This document shows, piece by piece, positions 34,392 through 43,515 of a stretch of 64,000 nt of DNA. The notes beneath the pieces were generated by a model that did no database searches, had not been told where the DNA came from, and was given only the letters and a program-made list of their open reading frames with translations. The translations under genes and the position numbers were made by a program. Source of the stretch: Ciceribacter thiooxidans (GTDB taxonomy: Bacteria > Pseudomonadota > Alphaproteobacteria > Rhizobiales > Rhizobiaceae); contig NZ_CP059896.1 in assembly GCF_014126615.1 (NCBI RefSeq), positions 1,498,501-1,562,500 of the forward strand, written 5' to 3'. How positions within the stretch are numbered: the stretch's first letter is position 1; each line of letters opens with the position of its first letter.

Positions 34392-35298
34392 GGACGACCT
34401 CCAGATGCCGCTGCAGGCGCTTGCCGTAGGACTGGCTCGCCCGGTCGAAGACGACGGCGATCGCGACCAGTGCGAAGCCGTTCAGGAAGCCGACGGTGAA
34501 AAACTGGTTGGTGATCGCCTGAAGCACGTTGCGGCCGAGCCCGCCGACGCCGATCATCGAGGCGACGACGACCATGGCGAGCGCCATCATGATCGTCTGG
34601 TTGACGCCGGCCATGATGGTCGGAAGCGCCAGCGGCAGCTCGACGTCGAAGAGCCTGTGGCGGGCGGAAGAGCCGAAGGCGTCGGCGGCCTCGACGACTT
34701 CACGGTCGACCAGACGGATGCCGAGATTGGTGAGGCGGATCATCGGCGGTACGGCATAGACGACGACCGCGATGAGGCCGGGCACCTTGCCGATGCCGAA
34801 GATCATCACTACGGGGATGAGATAGACAAAGCTCGGCAACGTCTGCATGACATCGAGGCCGGGGATCACCGCCGCCTGTAGCCGGTCCGAGCGCGAAAGC
34901 GCAATGCCGAGCGGGATGCCGACCGCGACCGAGACGGCGGTGCAGACGGTGACCATGGCGAGCGTCACCATGGTATCCTCCCATAGCCCGAGGAGCCCGA
35001 TCGTGACCAGAGCGGCGATCGCACCGACGGTGATGCGGAGATCGCGGCCGACCGCGTGCACGACGCCCGCGACGACGAGCAACACGAGCGGCCAGGGCGC
35101 ATCGACGAACAGCTTTTCGAGGTTGTTGAGGAGCCATTGCAGCGGGTCCGTCGCCCTGTCGATCGCGTCGCCATAGGTGCGCACGAAGGTCTTGAAGGCG
35201 GCGTCGACCGATTTGCGAGCTTCCCGCAGCAGGCTGTCGTCGAGCGCGGGGAAACGGCAGGCGATTTCGGGCAGGGCGGCGCAGATGCCAGAGGCCAT
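34384..35298 (-). CDS. Betaine/choline ABC transporter permease (ProW/ChoW-like)
   Basis: The 304-residue membrane protein carries the inner-membrane ABC permease pattern. A long N-terminal region precedes five or six hydrophobic helices, with TLPSFVYLIPVVMIFGIG and EAADAFGSSARHRLFDVELPLALPTIMAG as the EAA-type loop. The start at 35298 (MASGICAALPEIA) follows AAGGACCTCGAG. It would import glycine betaine, choline or proline betaine with its ATPase and binding-protein partners. Confidence 0.92.
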   Translation of the reverse strand: MASGICAALPEIACRFPALDDSLLREARKSVDAAFKTFVRTYGDAIDRATDPLQWLLNNLEKLFVDAPWPLVLLVVAGVVHAVGRDLRITVGAIAALVTIGLLGLWEDTMVTLAMVTVCTAVSVAVGIPLGIALSRSDRLQAAVIPGLDVMQTLPSFVYLIPVVMIFGIGKVPGLIAVVVYAVPPMIRLTNLGIRLVDREVVEAADAFGSSARHRLFDVELPLALPTIMAGVNQTIMMALAMVVVASMIGVGGLGRNVLQAITNQFFTVGFLNGFALVAIAVVFDRASQSYGKRLQRHLEVVHG

Positions 35299-35401
35299 GT
35301 CTCGAGGTCCTTTCGGGATGCCGGCGAGAGAGGTCAGCACCGGGGGCGAACGGAGGCCGGCAGGAGGCGGCCGCGCACGGGAGGCGCGGCCGTTGTGCGG
35401 T

Positions 35402-36400
35402 TCAGAGCGATTCCTTGATCTTTGCCGCGACGTCGGCCGGCACCCAGGTCGTCCAGAGGTCGGGATATTCCTTGAGGAAATGCTCGGCCGCCTCTTCGTT
35501 GTCCGCCTGGTTTTCATCCATCCAGGCAAGCACGGAGCCGACCGTCTGGTTGTCCCACTTGCGGGTCTTCACATAGTCCATCGCAACGCTGGCCTTTTCG
35601 GCGAAGGCCTTGGTGACGACGGTGAAGACGCCGGCGACCGGATAGGAGTTGACCTTCGGGTCGGGGCAATCGGCGACGCCGGTGCAGCGGTCCCATTCGG
35701 CCTTGTCGTGCTCGACGCCGAAGCTCAGCTTCACCATCTCGTACTTGCCGAGGATCGCCGTCGGCGCCCAGTAGTAGCCGAGCCAGCCGGTCTTCTTTTC
35801 GAAGGCATTGGCGATCGAGCCGTCGAGGCCTGCGGCCGAGCCGGTGTCGATGAGCTCGAAGCCCTTGTCCTTCGCCCCCACCGCCTTGAAGAGGTTGGCC
35901 GTGGAAATCTGGCAGCTCCAGCCGGACGGGCAGTTGTAGACGGCGCCTTTCGACGGGTCTTCCGGTGCAGGGAAGAGTTCCGGATGCGTCAGCGCCGCCT
36001 CGACGGTCCTGATGTCCGGATGGGCGTCGGCGAGGAACTTCGGTATCCACCAGCCTTCGACGCCACCATCGCTCAGGATCGGTGCGGCCCGGATCAGCCG
36101 ACCTTCCTTGACGGCGGCATCCATCGCCTCGCGCACCGAGTTGACCCAGAGCTCCGGCGCCATGTCGGGTTCGCCCTTCTCGTTCATCGAGGCGAAGGTC
36201 GGCACGGTGTCACCGGTGACGAGCGTAACGTTGCAGCCGTACCCCTTTTCCAGGATGATCCCGTCCACATGAGCGGCGATGCCGGCCGAGGCCCAGTTCA
36301 TTTCGGCAATCGAGACATCGCCGCACTCGGCGGCTCCGGCGGTCCCTGCAACGGACTGAAGTCCGGCGGCGAGGACGGCGGCGGCGAAAAATTTCATCAT
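35402..36400 (-). CDS. Betaine/choline ABC transporter substrate-binding protein (ProX/ChoX-like)
   Basis: The signal peptide (MMKFFAAAVLAAGLQSVAGTAGA) is followed by the OpuAC/ProX fold: EMNWASAGIAAHVDGIILEKGYGC, MAPELWVNSV, GWWIPKFLAD and GYYWAPTAIL. Several tryptophans in these segments fit an aromatic cage for a quaternary ammonium group. The start at 36400 has AGGAGG upstream, so the longer frame is rejected. It is the first gene of a probable choXWV-bmt operon. Confidence 0.9.
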   Translation of the reverse strand: MMKFFAAAVLAAGLQSVAGTAGAAECGDVSIAEMNWASAGIAAHVDGIILEKGYGCNVTLVTGDTVPTFASMNEKGEPDMAPELWVNSVREAMDAAVKEGRLIRAAPILSDGGVEGWWIPKFLADAHPDIRTVEAALTHPELFPAPEDPSKGAVYNCPSGWSCQISTANLFKAVGAKDKGFELIDTGSAAGLDGSIANAFEKKTGWLGYYWAPTAILGKYEMVKLSFGVEHDKAEWDRCTGVADCPDPKVNSYPVAGVFTVVTKAFAEKASVAMDYVKTRKWDNQTVGSVLAWMDENQADNEEAAEHFLKEYPDLWTTWVPADVAAKIKESL

Positions 36401-37071
36401 GTCTTCGGACCTCCTGGTCTTTTGGTTCCCTTGTCGTTTTCCCTCTTCGACGGTTTCCGTCGCCTGCAATGCCGCTCCGCTTCTTTCGCCCATACGACAG
36501 ATTTGCCGCGTCATTGTGACAGCGCTCCCAAAGAAGGGATGCGCGACGACAGGAGACGCCCAGCATCCGCACAGGTGCCGGAAGTATTTCAGATGCGCCC
36601 CGACGAAAGCGTATCGTCTCCGACGAAGAAATCAACCTTCGGACCGTGTGTCTGCGTTAACAAACAATTTCATCCGGCTGAAAGTAAATGATTTTTACTA
36701 TGTTATAAAATGTTGCGCACGATGAACGGCATCGCACAAAAGATGTGGACCAGCCGGTGCAGGTAAACCATCCGGTAAGAATGTCCGGCTATGGCTGTCG
36801 GTGCGGTCTCTCGCCGTCGGCGTCTCCGGATCAGGTTTTTTGCGTACCGGAGACGCCCATAAATCCGGCTGCCGTTGCCCCCTTCGGCGCGATCCGGTCG
36901 ACCGCACCGATCTTGCCGGCGTCAGGTCGGCTTTTCTTTTTCGAACGAAAGCGAACACGAACGTCGCGGCGGGCCGAGGGGCCTTGCGGCGCAAGCGAGA
37001 TTTCGGCAGGAGAGAAGGGCCGAGCGGCCCCGAGGCCGAGGCGCAGTTGCGAGGTCCGGGAGAACGGCGGT
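36401..37071. other. Intergenic region before cobQ
   Basis: About 670 nt hold no gene I can support. The area 36650-36720 is AT-rich (GTTATAAAATG), plausibly a promoter region. I looked for a cobalamin riboswitch in both orientations and could not identify its conserved core. A perfect 11-bp inverted repeat lies at 36819-36857. Confidence 0.5.
36819..36857. repeat. 11-bp inverted repeat upstream of cobQ
   Basis: GGCGTCTCCGG and CCGGAGACGCC pair perfectly across a 17-nt loop that contains a T run. It could be a terminator for transcription from upstream or a protein-binding dyad. Confidence 0.55.
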
Positions 37072-38526
37072 ATGGCGAAGGCGGTAATGTTGCAGGGGAC
37101 CGGATCCGACGTCGGCAAGACCGTGCTGGTCGCGGGCCTCTGCCGGCTCGCCGCCAATTACGGGCTGAAGGTGCGCCCGTTCAAGCCGCAGAACATGTCG
37201 AACAATGCGGCGGTCGCCGACGACGGCGGCGAGATCGGCCGGGCCCAATGGCTGCAGGCGCTCGCCGCACGCACGCCGTCTTCCGTCCACATGAACCCGG
37301 TGCTCTTGAAGCCGCAATCCGACACGGGCAGCCAGATCATCCTGCAGGGGCGGATGTTCGGCCAGGCGAAAGGCAGGGATTACCAGCGGCTGAAGCCGCA
37401 ACTGCTCACTGCCGTGCTCGAGAGTTACGAAAAGGTGCGCGACGGCGCGGACCTCGTGATCGTCGAGGGTGCCGGCTCGCCGGCGGAGATCAATCTCAGG
37501 GCCGGCGACATCGCCAATATGGGCTTTGCGACGCGGGCCAACGTCCCCGTCGTGCTGGTCGGCGACATCGACCGCGGCGGCGTCATCGCCTCGCTGGTCG
37601 GCACACACACCATCCTGCCGCCCGAGGACCGGGCGATGATTACCGGCTACATCATAAACAAGTTCCGCGGCGACGTTTCGCTGTTTGCCGACGGGATCAC
37701 CGCCGTCGAAGGCTTCACCGGCTGGCCGTGCTTCGGCGTCGTGCCGTTCCTGAAGGCGGCCGCCCGGTTGCCGGCCGAGGATTCGGTCGTTCTGGAGCGG
37801 CTTGCCGGCGGCAGCCGGGCGGCGCTCAAGGTCGCGGTGCCGATGCTTTCGCGGATCGCCAATTTCGACGATCTCGATCCGCTTGCCGCCGAGCCTCAGG
37901 TGGAGCTGGTCTTCGTGCGTCCCGGCGAACGCATTCCCGCCGATGCCGGCCTCGTGGTGCTGCCGGGTTCGAAGTCGACGATCGGCGATCTCGAGGATGC
38001 GAGGCGCCAGGGCTGGGACGTCGACATCGCCGCGCATGTGCGTCGCGGCGGCCGCGTGATCGGCATTTGCGGCGGCTACCAGATGCTCGGGACGAGCGTC
38101 GCTGATCCGCTGGGGATCGAGGGAGCAAACGAGCGGATCGACGGGCTCGGCCTCCTCGACGTCGAGACGGTGATGGCGCCGGAAAAGACCGTCCGCAACA
38201 GTACCGCGCATTCTGTGGACTATGATGTCCCGCTCTCCGGCTACGAGATCCACATGGGGCGCACCGAGGGGCCGGATTGCGCCCGCCCGCCGGTCACGAT
38301 CGATGGCCGCGCCGACGGGGCGAGTTCGCCGGACGGAAGGGTCACCGGCACCTATCTGCATGGGCTTTTCGGCAGCGACGCCTATCGCGCGCGGCTGCTT
38401 GCGAGCTTCGGGATCGAGGGCGGCGGCGAGAACTACCGCGCCGGCGTCGAGGCAGCGCTCGACGATGTCGCCGCCGAGCTGGAAAGGGTGCTGTCGCGGG
38501 ACTGGCTGGGCCGCCTGCTAGGATAG
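37072..38526 (+). CDS. cobQ: Cobyric acid synthase
   Basis: The 484-residue enzyme amidates cobyrinic acid a,c-diamide during cobalamin synthesis. The N-terminal DTB-synthetase-like domain reads [35 protein letters not shown] and [10 protein letters not shown]. The C-terminal glutamine amidotransferase-like domain has the catalytic Cys in [10 protein letters not shown] and a His motif near [10 protein letters not shown]. The start at 37072 fits; the longer frame adds a non-protein leader. Placement next to a corrinoid-dependent pathway makes functional sense, although cobQ is also common elsewhere in rhizobial genomes. Confidence 0.94.
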   Translation: MAKAVMLQGTGSDVGKTVLVAGLCRLAANYGLKVRPFKPQNMSNNAAVADDGGEIGRAQWLQALAARTPSSVHMNPVLLKPQSDTGSQIILQGRMFGQAKGRDYQRLKPQLLTAVLESYEKVRDGADLVIVEGAGSPAEINLRAGDIANMGFATRANVPVVLVGDIDRGGVIASLVGTHTILPPEDRAMITGYIINKFRGDVSLFADGITAVEGFTGWPCFGVVPFLKAAARLPAEDSVVLERLAGGSRAALKVAVPMLSRIANFDDLDPLAAEPQVELVFVRPGERIPADAGLVVLPGSKSTIGDLEDARRQGWDVDIAAHVRRGGRVIGICGGYQMLGTSVADPLGIEGANERIDGLGLLDVETVMAPEKTVRNSTAHSVDYDVPLSGYEIHMGRTEGPDCARPPVTIDGRADGASSPDGRVTGTYLHGLFGSDAYRARLLASFGIEGGGENYRAGVEAALDDVAAELERVLSRDWLGRLLG

Positions 38527-38610
38527 CGACAGGGCAGCGTCATAATTTCCGCCCCTTCGTCGGGAACATCCTTCCTCCGTGGACGTTTGTCGCCCGCCAT
38601 GGAGGACCAC

Positions 38611-38880
38611 ATGAACGAACTGCATATCACCTGGTGCAAGCCCGTCATCATCCGCCTTCCCTCGGGACTGACCCGTCGATTCGACGGCCCCTACGAGGCT
38701 AAGGACTTCCTTGAAAACGAATGGCCGATTCGCCGCGGTAGGCACCGCGACAATGCATCGCGGCAGTGCGAAGCCGCCCTGAAGCGCATCTGCAGCGCCG
38801 AAATCGCGCGGGAGGCCTTCATCGCCGCGGCCATCGAGGCAGGCTGCTACGATGCCGGCGAAATTGCCGCCGCTGCCTGA
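38611..38880 (+). CDS. DUF982 domain protein
   Basis: The 89-residue product, MNELHITWCKPVIIRLPSG, continues with YEAKDFLENEWPI and ALKRICSAEIAREAFIAAAIEAG, the DUF982 pattern of short rhizobial proteins of unknown function. The start is preceded by GGAGG, so the in-frame upstream ATG is less likely. Confidence 0.87.
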   Translation: MNELHITWCKPVIIRLPSGLTRRFDGPYEAKDFLENEWPIRRGRHRDNASRQCEAALKRICSAEIAREAFIAAAIEAGCYDAGEIAAAA

Positions 38881-38904
38881 TTTTCTTCAGTTTTCGACAA
38901 TTCG

Positions 38905-38928
38905 CACCGGCGCGGAAACGCGCCGGTG
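38905..38928. terminator. Strong hairpin after DUF982 gene
   Basis: CACCGGCGCG and CGCGCCGGTG pair perfectly across a GAAA tetraloop, 25 nt after the DUF982 stop. No U-tract follows, so it is only a probable terminator. Confidence 0.55.
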
Positions 38929-39083
38929 TCGCAGATTGTCAGCCGATAGGAACGGCCGCACGCTGCGGCAATACCCAAAATTTCATATGCCTAAAATTTG
39001 ATCTACAAACACAATGAAGACGTAATCGCAAGTATCCATGCTGGGCGGGCAGGTCTCCTGCTGACTCTCAGGGTGGAACTAAC

Positions 39084-39694
39084 ATGCGGCTTAAATCTCC
39101 TTCATTCTCGTTCAAGTTGCTTTCGGGAATCGCTCTCGCGGCGTTTCTTGGGGCGCAAGTATATCTCCGGACGCGGCCTCCGCACAGGAAGCTCCGCACT
39201 TGACGAAAGTCAAAGCGGCCACCGTCCAACGCAAGACGGTCCAGTTGACGGCCTACATTACCGGCTACAGCTATTGGGACAACACACCGCCGGGTTCGGC
39301 GGAGATCGCACGTCCGGTCGTCCATCGCCTCGCCGGCGGAAAGGGCAGTTACGCCGATCCGATCACACTGGCCGTCGGTCACTCGATCGCCAACGGCCGC
39401 CAGACGCTCGACGTGCCGGCGGGGACACGTATCTACCTCAAGCGACTGAAGAAGTACGCGATCGTCGAGGACGTTTGCGGCGACGGTCCGCGCCCACAGG
39501 CGGGGCCCTGCCATACCGGCCATCGCGGACACCCGTGGTTCGACATCTATGTCGGCGGCGGCAGCAGCACCGCGAGCAAGGCGCAGGCCTGCATGAACAG
39601 GATCACCGCGCTACAGACGGTCATCATCCATCCACGGAAGGACCTGCCGGTGGTTGCCGGTGCGTTGACGGAAAGCGGCTGTCGGGTCTTCTGA
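39084..39694 (+). pseudogene. Secreted double-psi-barrel-like protein, frameshifted in the signal peptide
   Basis: The frame from the ATG at 39084 gives MRLKSPSFSFKLLSGIALAAFLG. It then leaves the coding frame at the GGGG run 39150-39153 and stops at 39201. The next frame supplies ASISPDAASAQEAPHLTKV, with the expected cleavage region, and the mature domain TAYITGYSYWDNTPPG, VPAGTRIYLKRLKKYAIVEDVCGDGP and FDIYVGG. That domain resembles secreted double-psi beta-barrel proteins. One extra G would restore a full ORF. It is either a natural pseudogene or a base-calling error. An internal TTG at 39200 would give a cytoplasmic product. Confidence 0.7.
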
Positions 39695-42600
39695 CCGGGC
39701 TTGCCGTCGGCCGGGGGAGGCGAGTCTCGACGCGTACGGCTTCCCCGGCCTTCGAGATGCCGGCCCGGCCGGCCTTGCGCCAGCGCATCAGCTGGCCGGT
39801 GAGCGCCAGCGCGATCGCCCGGTAGGTCGAGAGGCAGAGCAGCTGGCGATAGAAGAGCCGCTGAAGCGGCAGCAGGAGAAGCAGACGCTTGTCCTCTCCC
39901 TTTTCGAATCGGAAGGCCATCAGCCCGAAGGCGAGGTCCGACAGGATGAAGGCGCCATAGGCGGCCATGACATAGGGCGAACCCTCCGACCATGGCGCAG
40001 TCGGGTCGAGGTAGAGCGTGATCGCCCGGTCGATGAGCGTTGACAGGAAGATGATGTCGACGAGCGGCGCCAGCGCGGTCATCACCACGCCGAAGAGCAG
40101 AAGGTCTGTGATCGAGACGAGACCGAGGCCTTTCATCTCGGTGACGGCGCCGCGGTGCTTCCAGCCGGTCTGCATCATGCCGAAGAGCCAGCGCAGGCGC
40201 TGGTGCAGGAAGCGGTCGAGGCCGGTCGGCGCCTTGGTGAGCGCGATTGCCCCTTCCTCGTAGACGACCTTGTAGCCGGCCCGGATGACCGACACCGTGA
40301 GATCGGCGTCCTCGGCGAAGGTCTGGCGTGAATAGTAGCCGGCTTCCTCGACGGCCTTGCGGCGCCAGGCGCCGATGGCGCCGGGGACGACCAGCATGCC
40401 GTTGATCCGCTCGGCGGCGCGCCGGTCCATGTTCTGCGCGGTAATGTATTCGAGCGCCTGCATGCGGGTCAGCAGGCGATCGCGGTTGCTGACCTTGACA
40501 TTGCCGGCAACCGCGCCGACGGCGGGATCGCGGAAATGGCGGACGAGCTTGCCGATGGCATCCGGCGCGATGGTGGTGTCGGCGTCGATCGCCACGACGA
40601 TATCGGTCTCGACATAGGTGTAGGCATGGTTGAGGGCGGCGTATTTGCCGTGGTTGCTCTGCCGCATGATGCGGACGCGGGGATCGTCGCCGTATTCCGC
40701 CACGAGCCGGCTGCAGGTCTTGTCGGTCGAGCCGTCGTCGATGACGATCACCCGGAGATCCGGATAGTCCGAGACCAGCACCGACGCCACGGTTCCGACG
40801 ATCGTATCCTGCTCGCAATAGGCGGGGATCAGCACCGTGACCGGCGGTGCGTAATCCGGGTCGCGCAAGGGGTGGCGGCGGCGAAGATGTGAGGCCACGG
40901 TAACGAAGAGCACGCGGGCTATGCCGGCGACCACGGAAACCCAGAAGAGCACGTTGATCGCCACAGACAGATAACTCAGGCTCGTGAAGGAGATCGCGTC
41001 GAAGGTGGTGTCCGGGCCTTCGGCCGGGGGCATAATCTTGTCGGCGGGCAGGCCGAGCATGTCGGCCAGCGTCACGAAGTGGTAGCCTTCGGTGCGCAGC
41101 GTGTCGACGAGGAGGGCCGTCGCCTCGACGGTCGCCGTGCGATTGCCGCCGCCGTCATGCAGGACTATGACGTTGCCGGTGCCCGCCTTCAGGTCCCGCA
41201 GGACCGAAGCGACGATTTCATCGGCGGAGATGCCCCGCCAGTCCGGCGGCACGATATCGGCGCCGGCGACGATGTAGCCCTGCTGGTCGAGGAGGCGCAT
41301 CGGTCCCGCTTCGGCGCCCGTCAGTGGGCCTTCGCTGCGACCGTAAGGCGAGCGGAAAAGCAGCGTCTGGCGACCGGTCAGGCTCGCGATCAGCCGTTCC
41401 GTGGCATTGAGCTCCATGCGCGCCCGCCAGTTGGAGGCGTTCTCGAGCGCCGGGTGGCTGAAGGTGTGGACGCCGATCTCATGGCCATCGTCGACGATCC
41501 GGCGGATGATGTCCGGATTGTCGAGTGCTTCCTTGCCAATGACGAAGAAGGTGGCGGGTGCCTTTCGGGCCGCGAGTTCGTCAAGGACGCCGCTGGTGTA
41601 GACCCGGTCAGGGCCGTCGTCGAAGGTGAGCGCCACCATTCCGGGCTTGCCGGCGCCGTAGCGCAAAACGGTGAACGGTTCAGCCGCACGCGCGTAGTCC
41701 TCGGCGATGACGAGGCCGGTTGACGGATCGAGAACGACGTTGCGGATACCGGTTTCCGGCGCGCGCACCAGCTTGTGAAAGGCACCCTTGCCATCATAGC
41801 CGACGTAATCTCCGATCGCGACTTCCTTCAGCAACGACTGCACCGATTGATCGGCAGTGCCGCGGTCGAGCAGGCGCCAGATGGCCGGGTCTGCATCGGT
41901 CGACGGCCAGACCGCGACCGCCGGCATCGTTCCGGTGCGCGAGAGCGCGACCAGCTGGTTGTGGAAGGAGGCCGCATCCAGCATCCAGATGCGGTGGCGG
42001 TTTCCGGCGTCGTCGACGAACCGCGTCGTCGGGTTGAGCGAGACCGGATCGAGCCGGATGCTGCCGCCGTAGAGACCGGAAAGACGGGCCGCCTCCGAGA
42101 AGGCGACCGGCCGCGGCGCGCTGGAATTGCTGACCCAGTCGTAGCCGCCCGTACCGAGCGCGACGATCAGTTTTTCGGCAGGAACGGCACCGGCGAGGGG
42201 CGAAAGTGCGGTCGTCAGCGAGCGCTGGGGCGCAAGCGGCGTCGGCCGTGGGCTGTCACCGGGGTCCTGGAAGGCCAGCACAACATAGCGGTCGATCACG
42301 GCGGCGAGCGCCGGCTCGCTCCAGGGCGCTTCCGAAATCGGGGTGACGATGCAGGTTCGCCGGCCCGCGGGAGCGAAGGACTGCTTCAGCGTGGCGAGCA
42401 GGCGTGCCAGATCAAGATAGGAGGTTTCCGGCACCGCGGCGGCATCGAGGCAGATGCCGTCATAGTCCCGCAACTGAACCTCTCGCGCCAGGGCCTCGGC
42501 GATCCGCGTCGAGGTCACCGGGGAGGCGAGGGCGGCGGCGGTCGTTTCCGGATCGTTGTCGGCGGACAGTTCCACGACCGGAAGCAGGGTGAGCGTCGGG

Positions 42601-43100
42601 CGCCGCCGTGCCACGAGCTCGGCGATACGCTGCTGGTGGGGGGCGGAAAAGCCCAAGGGGACGAGGTCGCCGTCCGGCAGGGCGATGCGGTACCATTCCG
42701 GCAGCAATCCGTCCATTACGGGCAGGTTCTTCCGCAGCGAAAGATCGCTCCATTCCGGCCAATAGGGGAGATAACCGAAGACCTGTGGCGGGATCGTCCG
42801 CGCCGAGGAGGAGGACGGCGTGACCGCAGCCGGCGCGGGTGGCGGAGCTGCCGACATGTCGATGGTCTGCGGTGCGCCTGCGCCGTCACGCAGGATACCC
42901 GGCGAGGGAAGCTTTCCGAGCAGATAGAGGCTGACGCTGAAGGCGCCGAACCAGAGCACGAAGAAGGCAAGCACGAGCGCTGCGCCGACCTTGACGATCG
43001 TTCCGCGTCTCGATCCCGGAGCGTAGAAAATGGGCGCGTCTTTCTTCGCCCGGCGTCCGCGCGCGTGACGGACCGCCGGCAGCATTGGCCTCTGCTGCAC
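39624..43100 (-). CDS. Three-domain GH18-like / polysaccharide deacetylase / GT2 membrane protein
   Basis: The 1158-residue chain has an N-terminal membrane anchor (VLAFFVLWFGAFSVSLYLLG) and a GH18-like region near residues 110-440 (FGYLPYWPEWSDL, YDGICLDAAAV). A NodB-type deacetylase follows at about 485-690 (TFDDGP, HTFSHP, FRSPYG). Last is a GT2 synthase at about 755-1000 (IDDGST, DADTTI, EDADLTV, QRLRW) with C-terminal membrane helices. It could polymerise, deacetylate and trim a beta-linked surface polysaccharide. The start is GTG 43100, with an ATG 15 nt inside as an alternative. Its 3' end overlaps the secreted-barrel gene by 71 nt on the opposite strand. Confidence 0.9.
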   Translation of the reverse strand: MQQRPMLPAVRHARGRRAKKDAPIFYAPGSRRGTIVKVGAALVLAFFVLWFGAFSVSLYLLGKLPSPGILRDGAGAPQTIDMSAAPPPAPAAVTPSSSSARTIPPQVFGYLPYWPEWSDLSLRKNLPVMDGLLPEWYRIALPDGDLVPLGFSAPHQQRIAELVARRRPTLTLLPVVELSADNDPETTAAALASPVTSTRIAEALAREVQLRDYDGICLDAAAVPETSYLDLARLLATLKQSFAPAGRRTCIVTPISEAPWSEPALAAVIDRYVVLAFQDPGDSPRPTPLAPQRSLTTALSPLAGAVPAEKLIVALGTGGYDWVSNSSAPRPVAFSEAARLSGLYGGSIRLDPVSLNPTTRFVDDAGNRHRIWMLDAASFHNQLVALSRTGTMPAVAVWPSTDADPAIWRLLDRGTADQSVQSLLKEVAIGDYVGYDGKGAFHKLVRAPETGIRNVVLDPSTGLVIAEDYARAAEPFTVLRYGAGKPGMVALTFDDGPDRVYTSGVLDELAARKAPATFFVIGKEALDNPDIIRRIVDDGHEIGVHTFSHPALENASNWRARMELNATERLIASLTGRQTLLFRSPYGRSEGPLTGAEAGPMRLLDQQGYIVAGADIVPPDWRGISADEIVASVLRDLKAGTGNVIVLHDGGGNRTATVEATALLVDTLRTEGYHFVTLADMLGLPADKIMPPAEGPDTTFDAISFTSLSYLSVAINVLFWVSVVAGIARVLFVTVASHLRRRHPLRDPDYAPPVTVLIPAYCEQDTIVGTVASVLVSDYPDLRVIVIDDGSTDKTCSRLVAEYGDDPRVRIMRQSNHGKYAALNHAYTYVETDIVVAIDADTTIAPDAIGKLVRHFRDPAVGAVAGNVKVSNRDRLLTRMQALEYITAQNMDRRAAERINGMLVVPGAIGAWRRKAVEEAGYYSRQTFAEDADLTVSVIRAGYKVVYEEGAIALTKAPTGLDRFLHQRLRWLFGMMQTGWKHRGAVTEMKGLGLVSITDLLLFGVVMTALAPLVDIIFLSTLIDRAITLYLDPTAPWSEGSPYVMAAYGAFILSDLAFGLMAFRFEKGEDKRLLLLLPLQRLFYRQLLCLSTYRAIALALTGQLMRWRKAGRAGISKAGEAVRVETRLPRPTASPVRRPDSRFPSTHRQPPAGPSVDG

Positions 43101-43515
43101 GGTAGGTACTCTTTCTTGCCCTAAAAATTTACTGGATATGTAGCATCTATTCGAAAATAATGAAGTTGACCAAGGTCAAAGACGTGCATTTATCCTGACT
43201 AATTTAGGGTATTTTTGATTTCACGGGCCAACCGTCCTCAATAAGAGGTCTACGCCCGATCGGCTGGTTCGTCGCCTCGCCTCTTCGGGTGAAAAACGGG
43301 CTATGTCTCCTGTCGTCCGGAGGATTAACCCCTCTGGGCGACATGACCGGCGGGAGTCGCGGCGGGCGGCAGAAGGTCGCGCAGCGCCGGGGGACTCGTG
43401 TCATTGCCGAAGATGCTTATATTCTCACCGACGCGGGCATGGCCCGGCGGGTGATTCCGGCCGGGCGAAGTCCGCAGGCGCCAGCGGCGCATTGCGAAAC
43501 CGGAAGAGACAAGCC
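43101..43515. other. Intergenic region with AT-rich promoter zone
   Basis: About 415 nt between divergent polysaccharide genes. The 43130-43210 part is AT-rich and may hold promoters. I see no gene, although a short frame on the plus strand (MKNGLCLLSSGGLTPLG) looks random. Candidate hairpins occur in the GC-rich 43330-43480 part. Confidence 0.45.

Noticed and set aside
36401..36520. A weak relative of the GACGTCGC-N8-AAAAGCGAC motif before the choX gene
   Set aside because: The half sites and spacing do not match well enough (AAAACGAC without the central G).
36401..37071. A possible cobalamin riboswitch upstream of cobQ
   Set aside because: The conserved B12-box-like core could not be found on either strand; only an 11-bp inverted repeat is evident.
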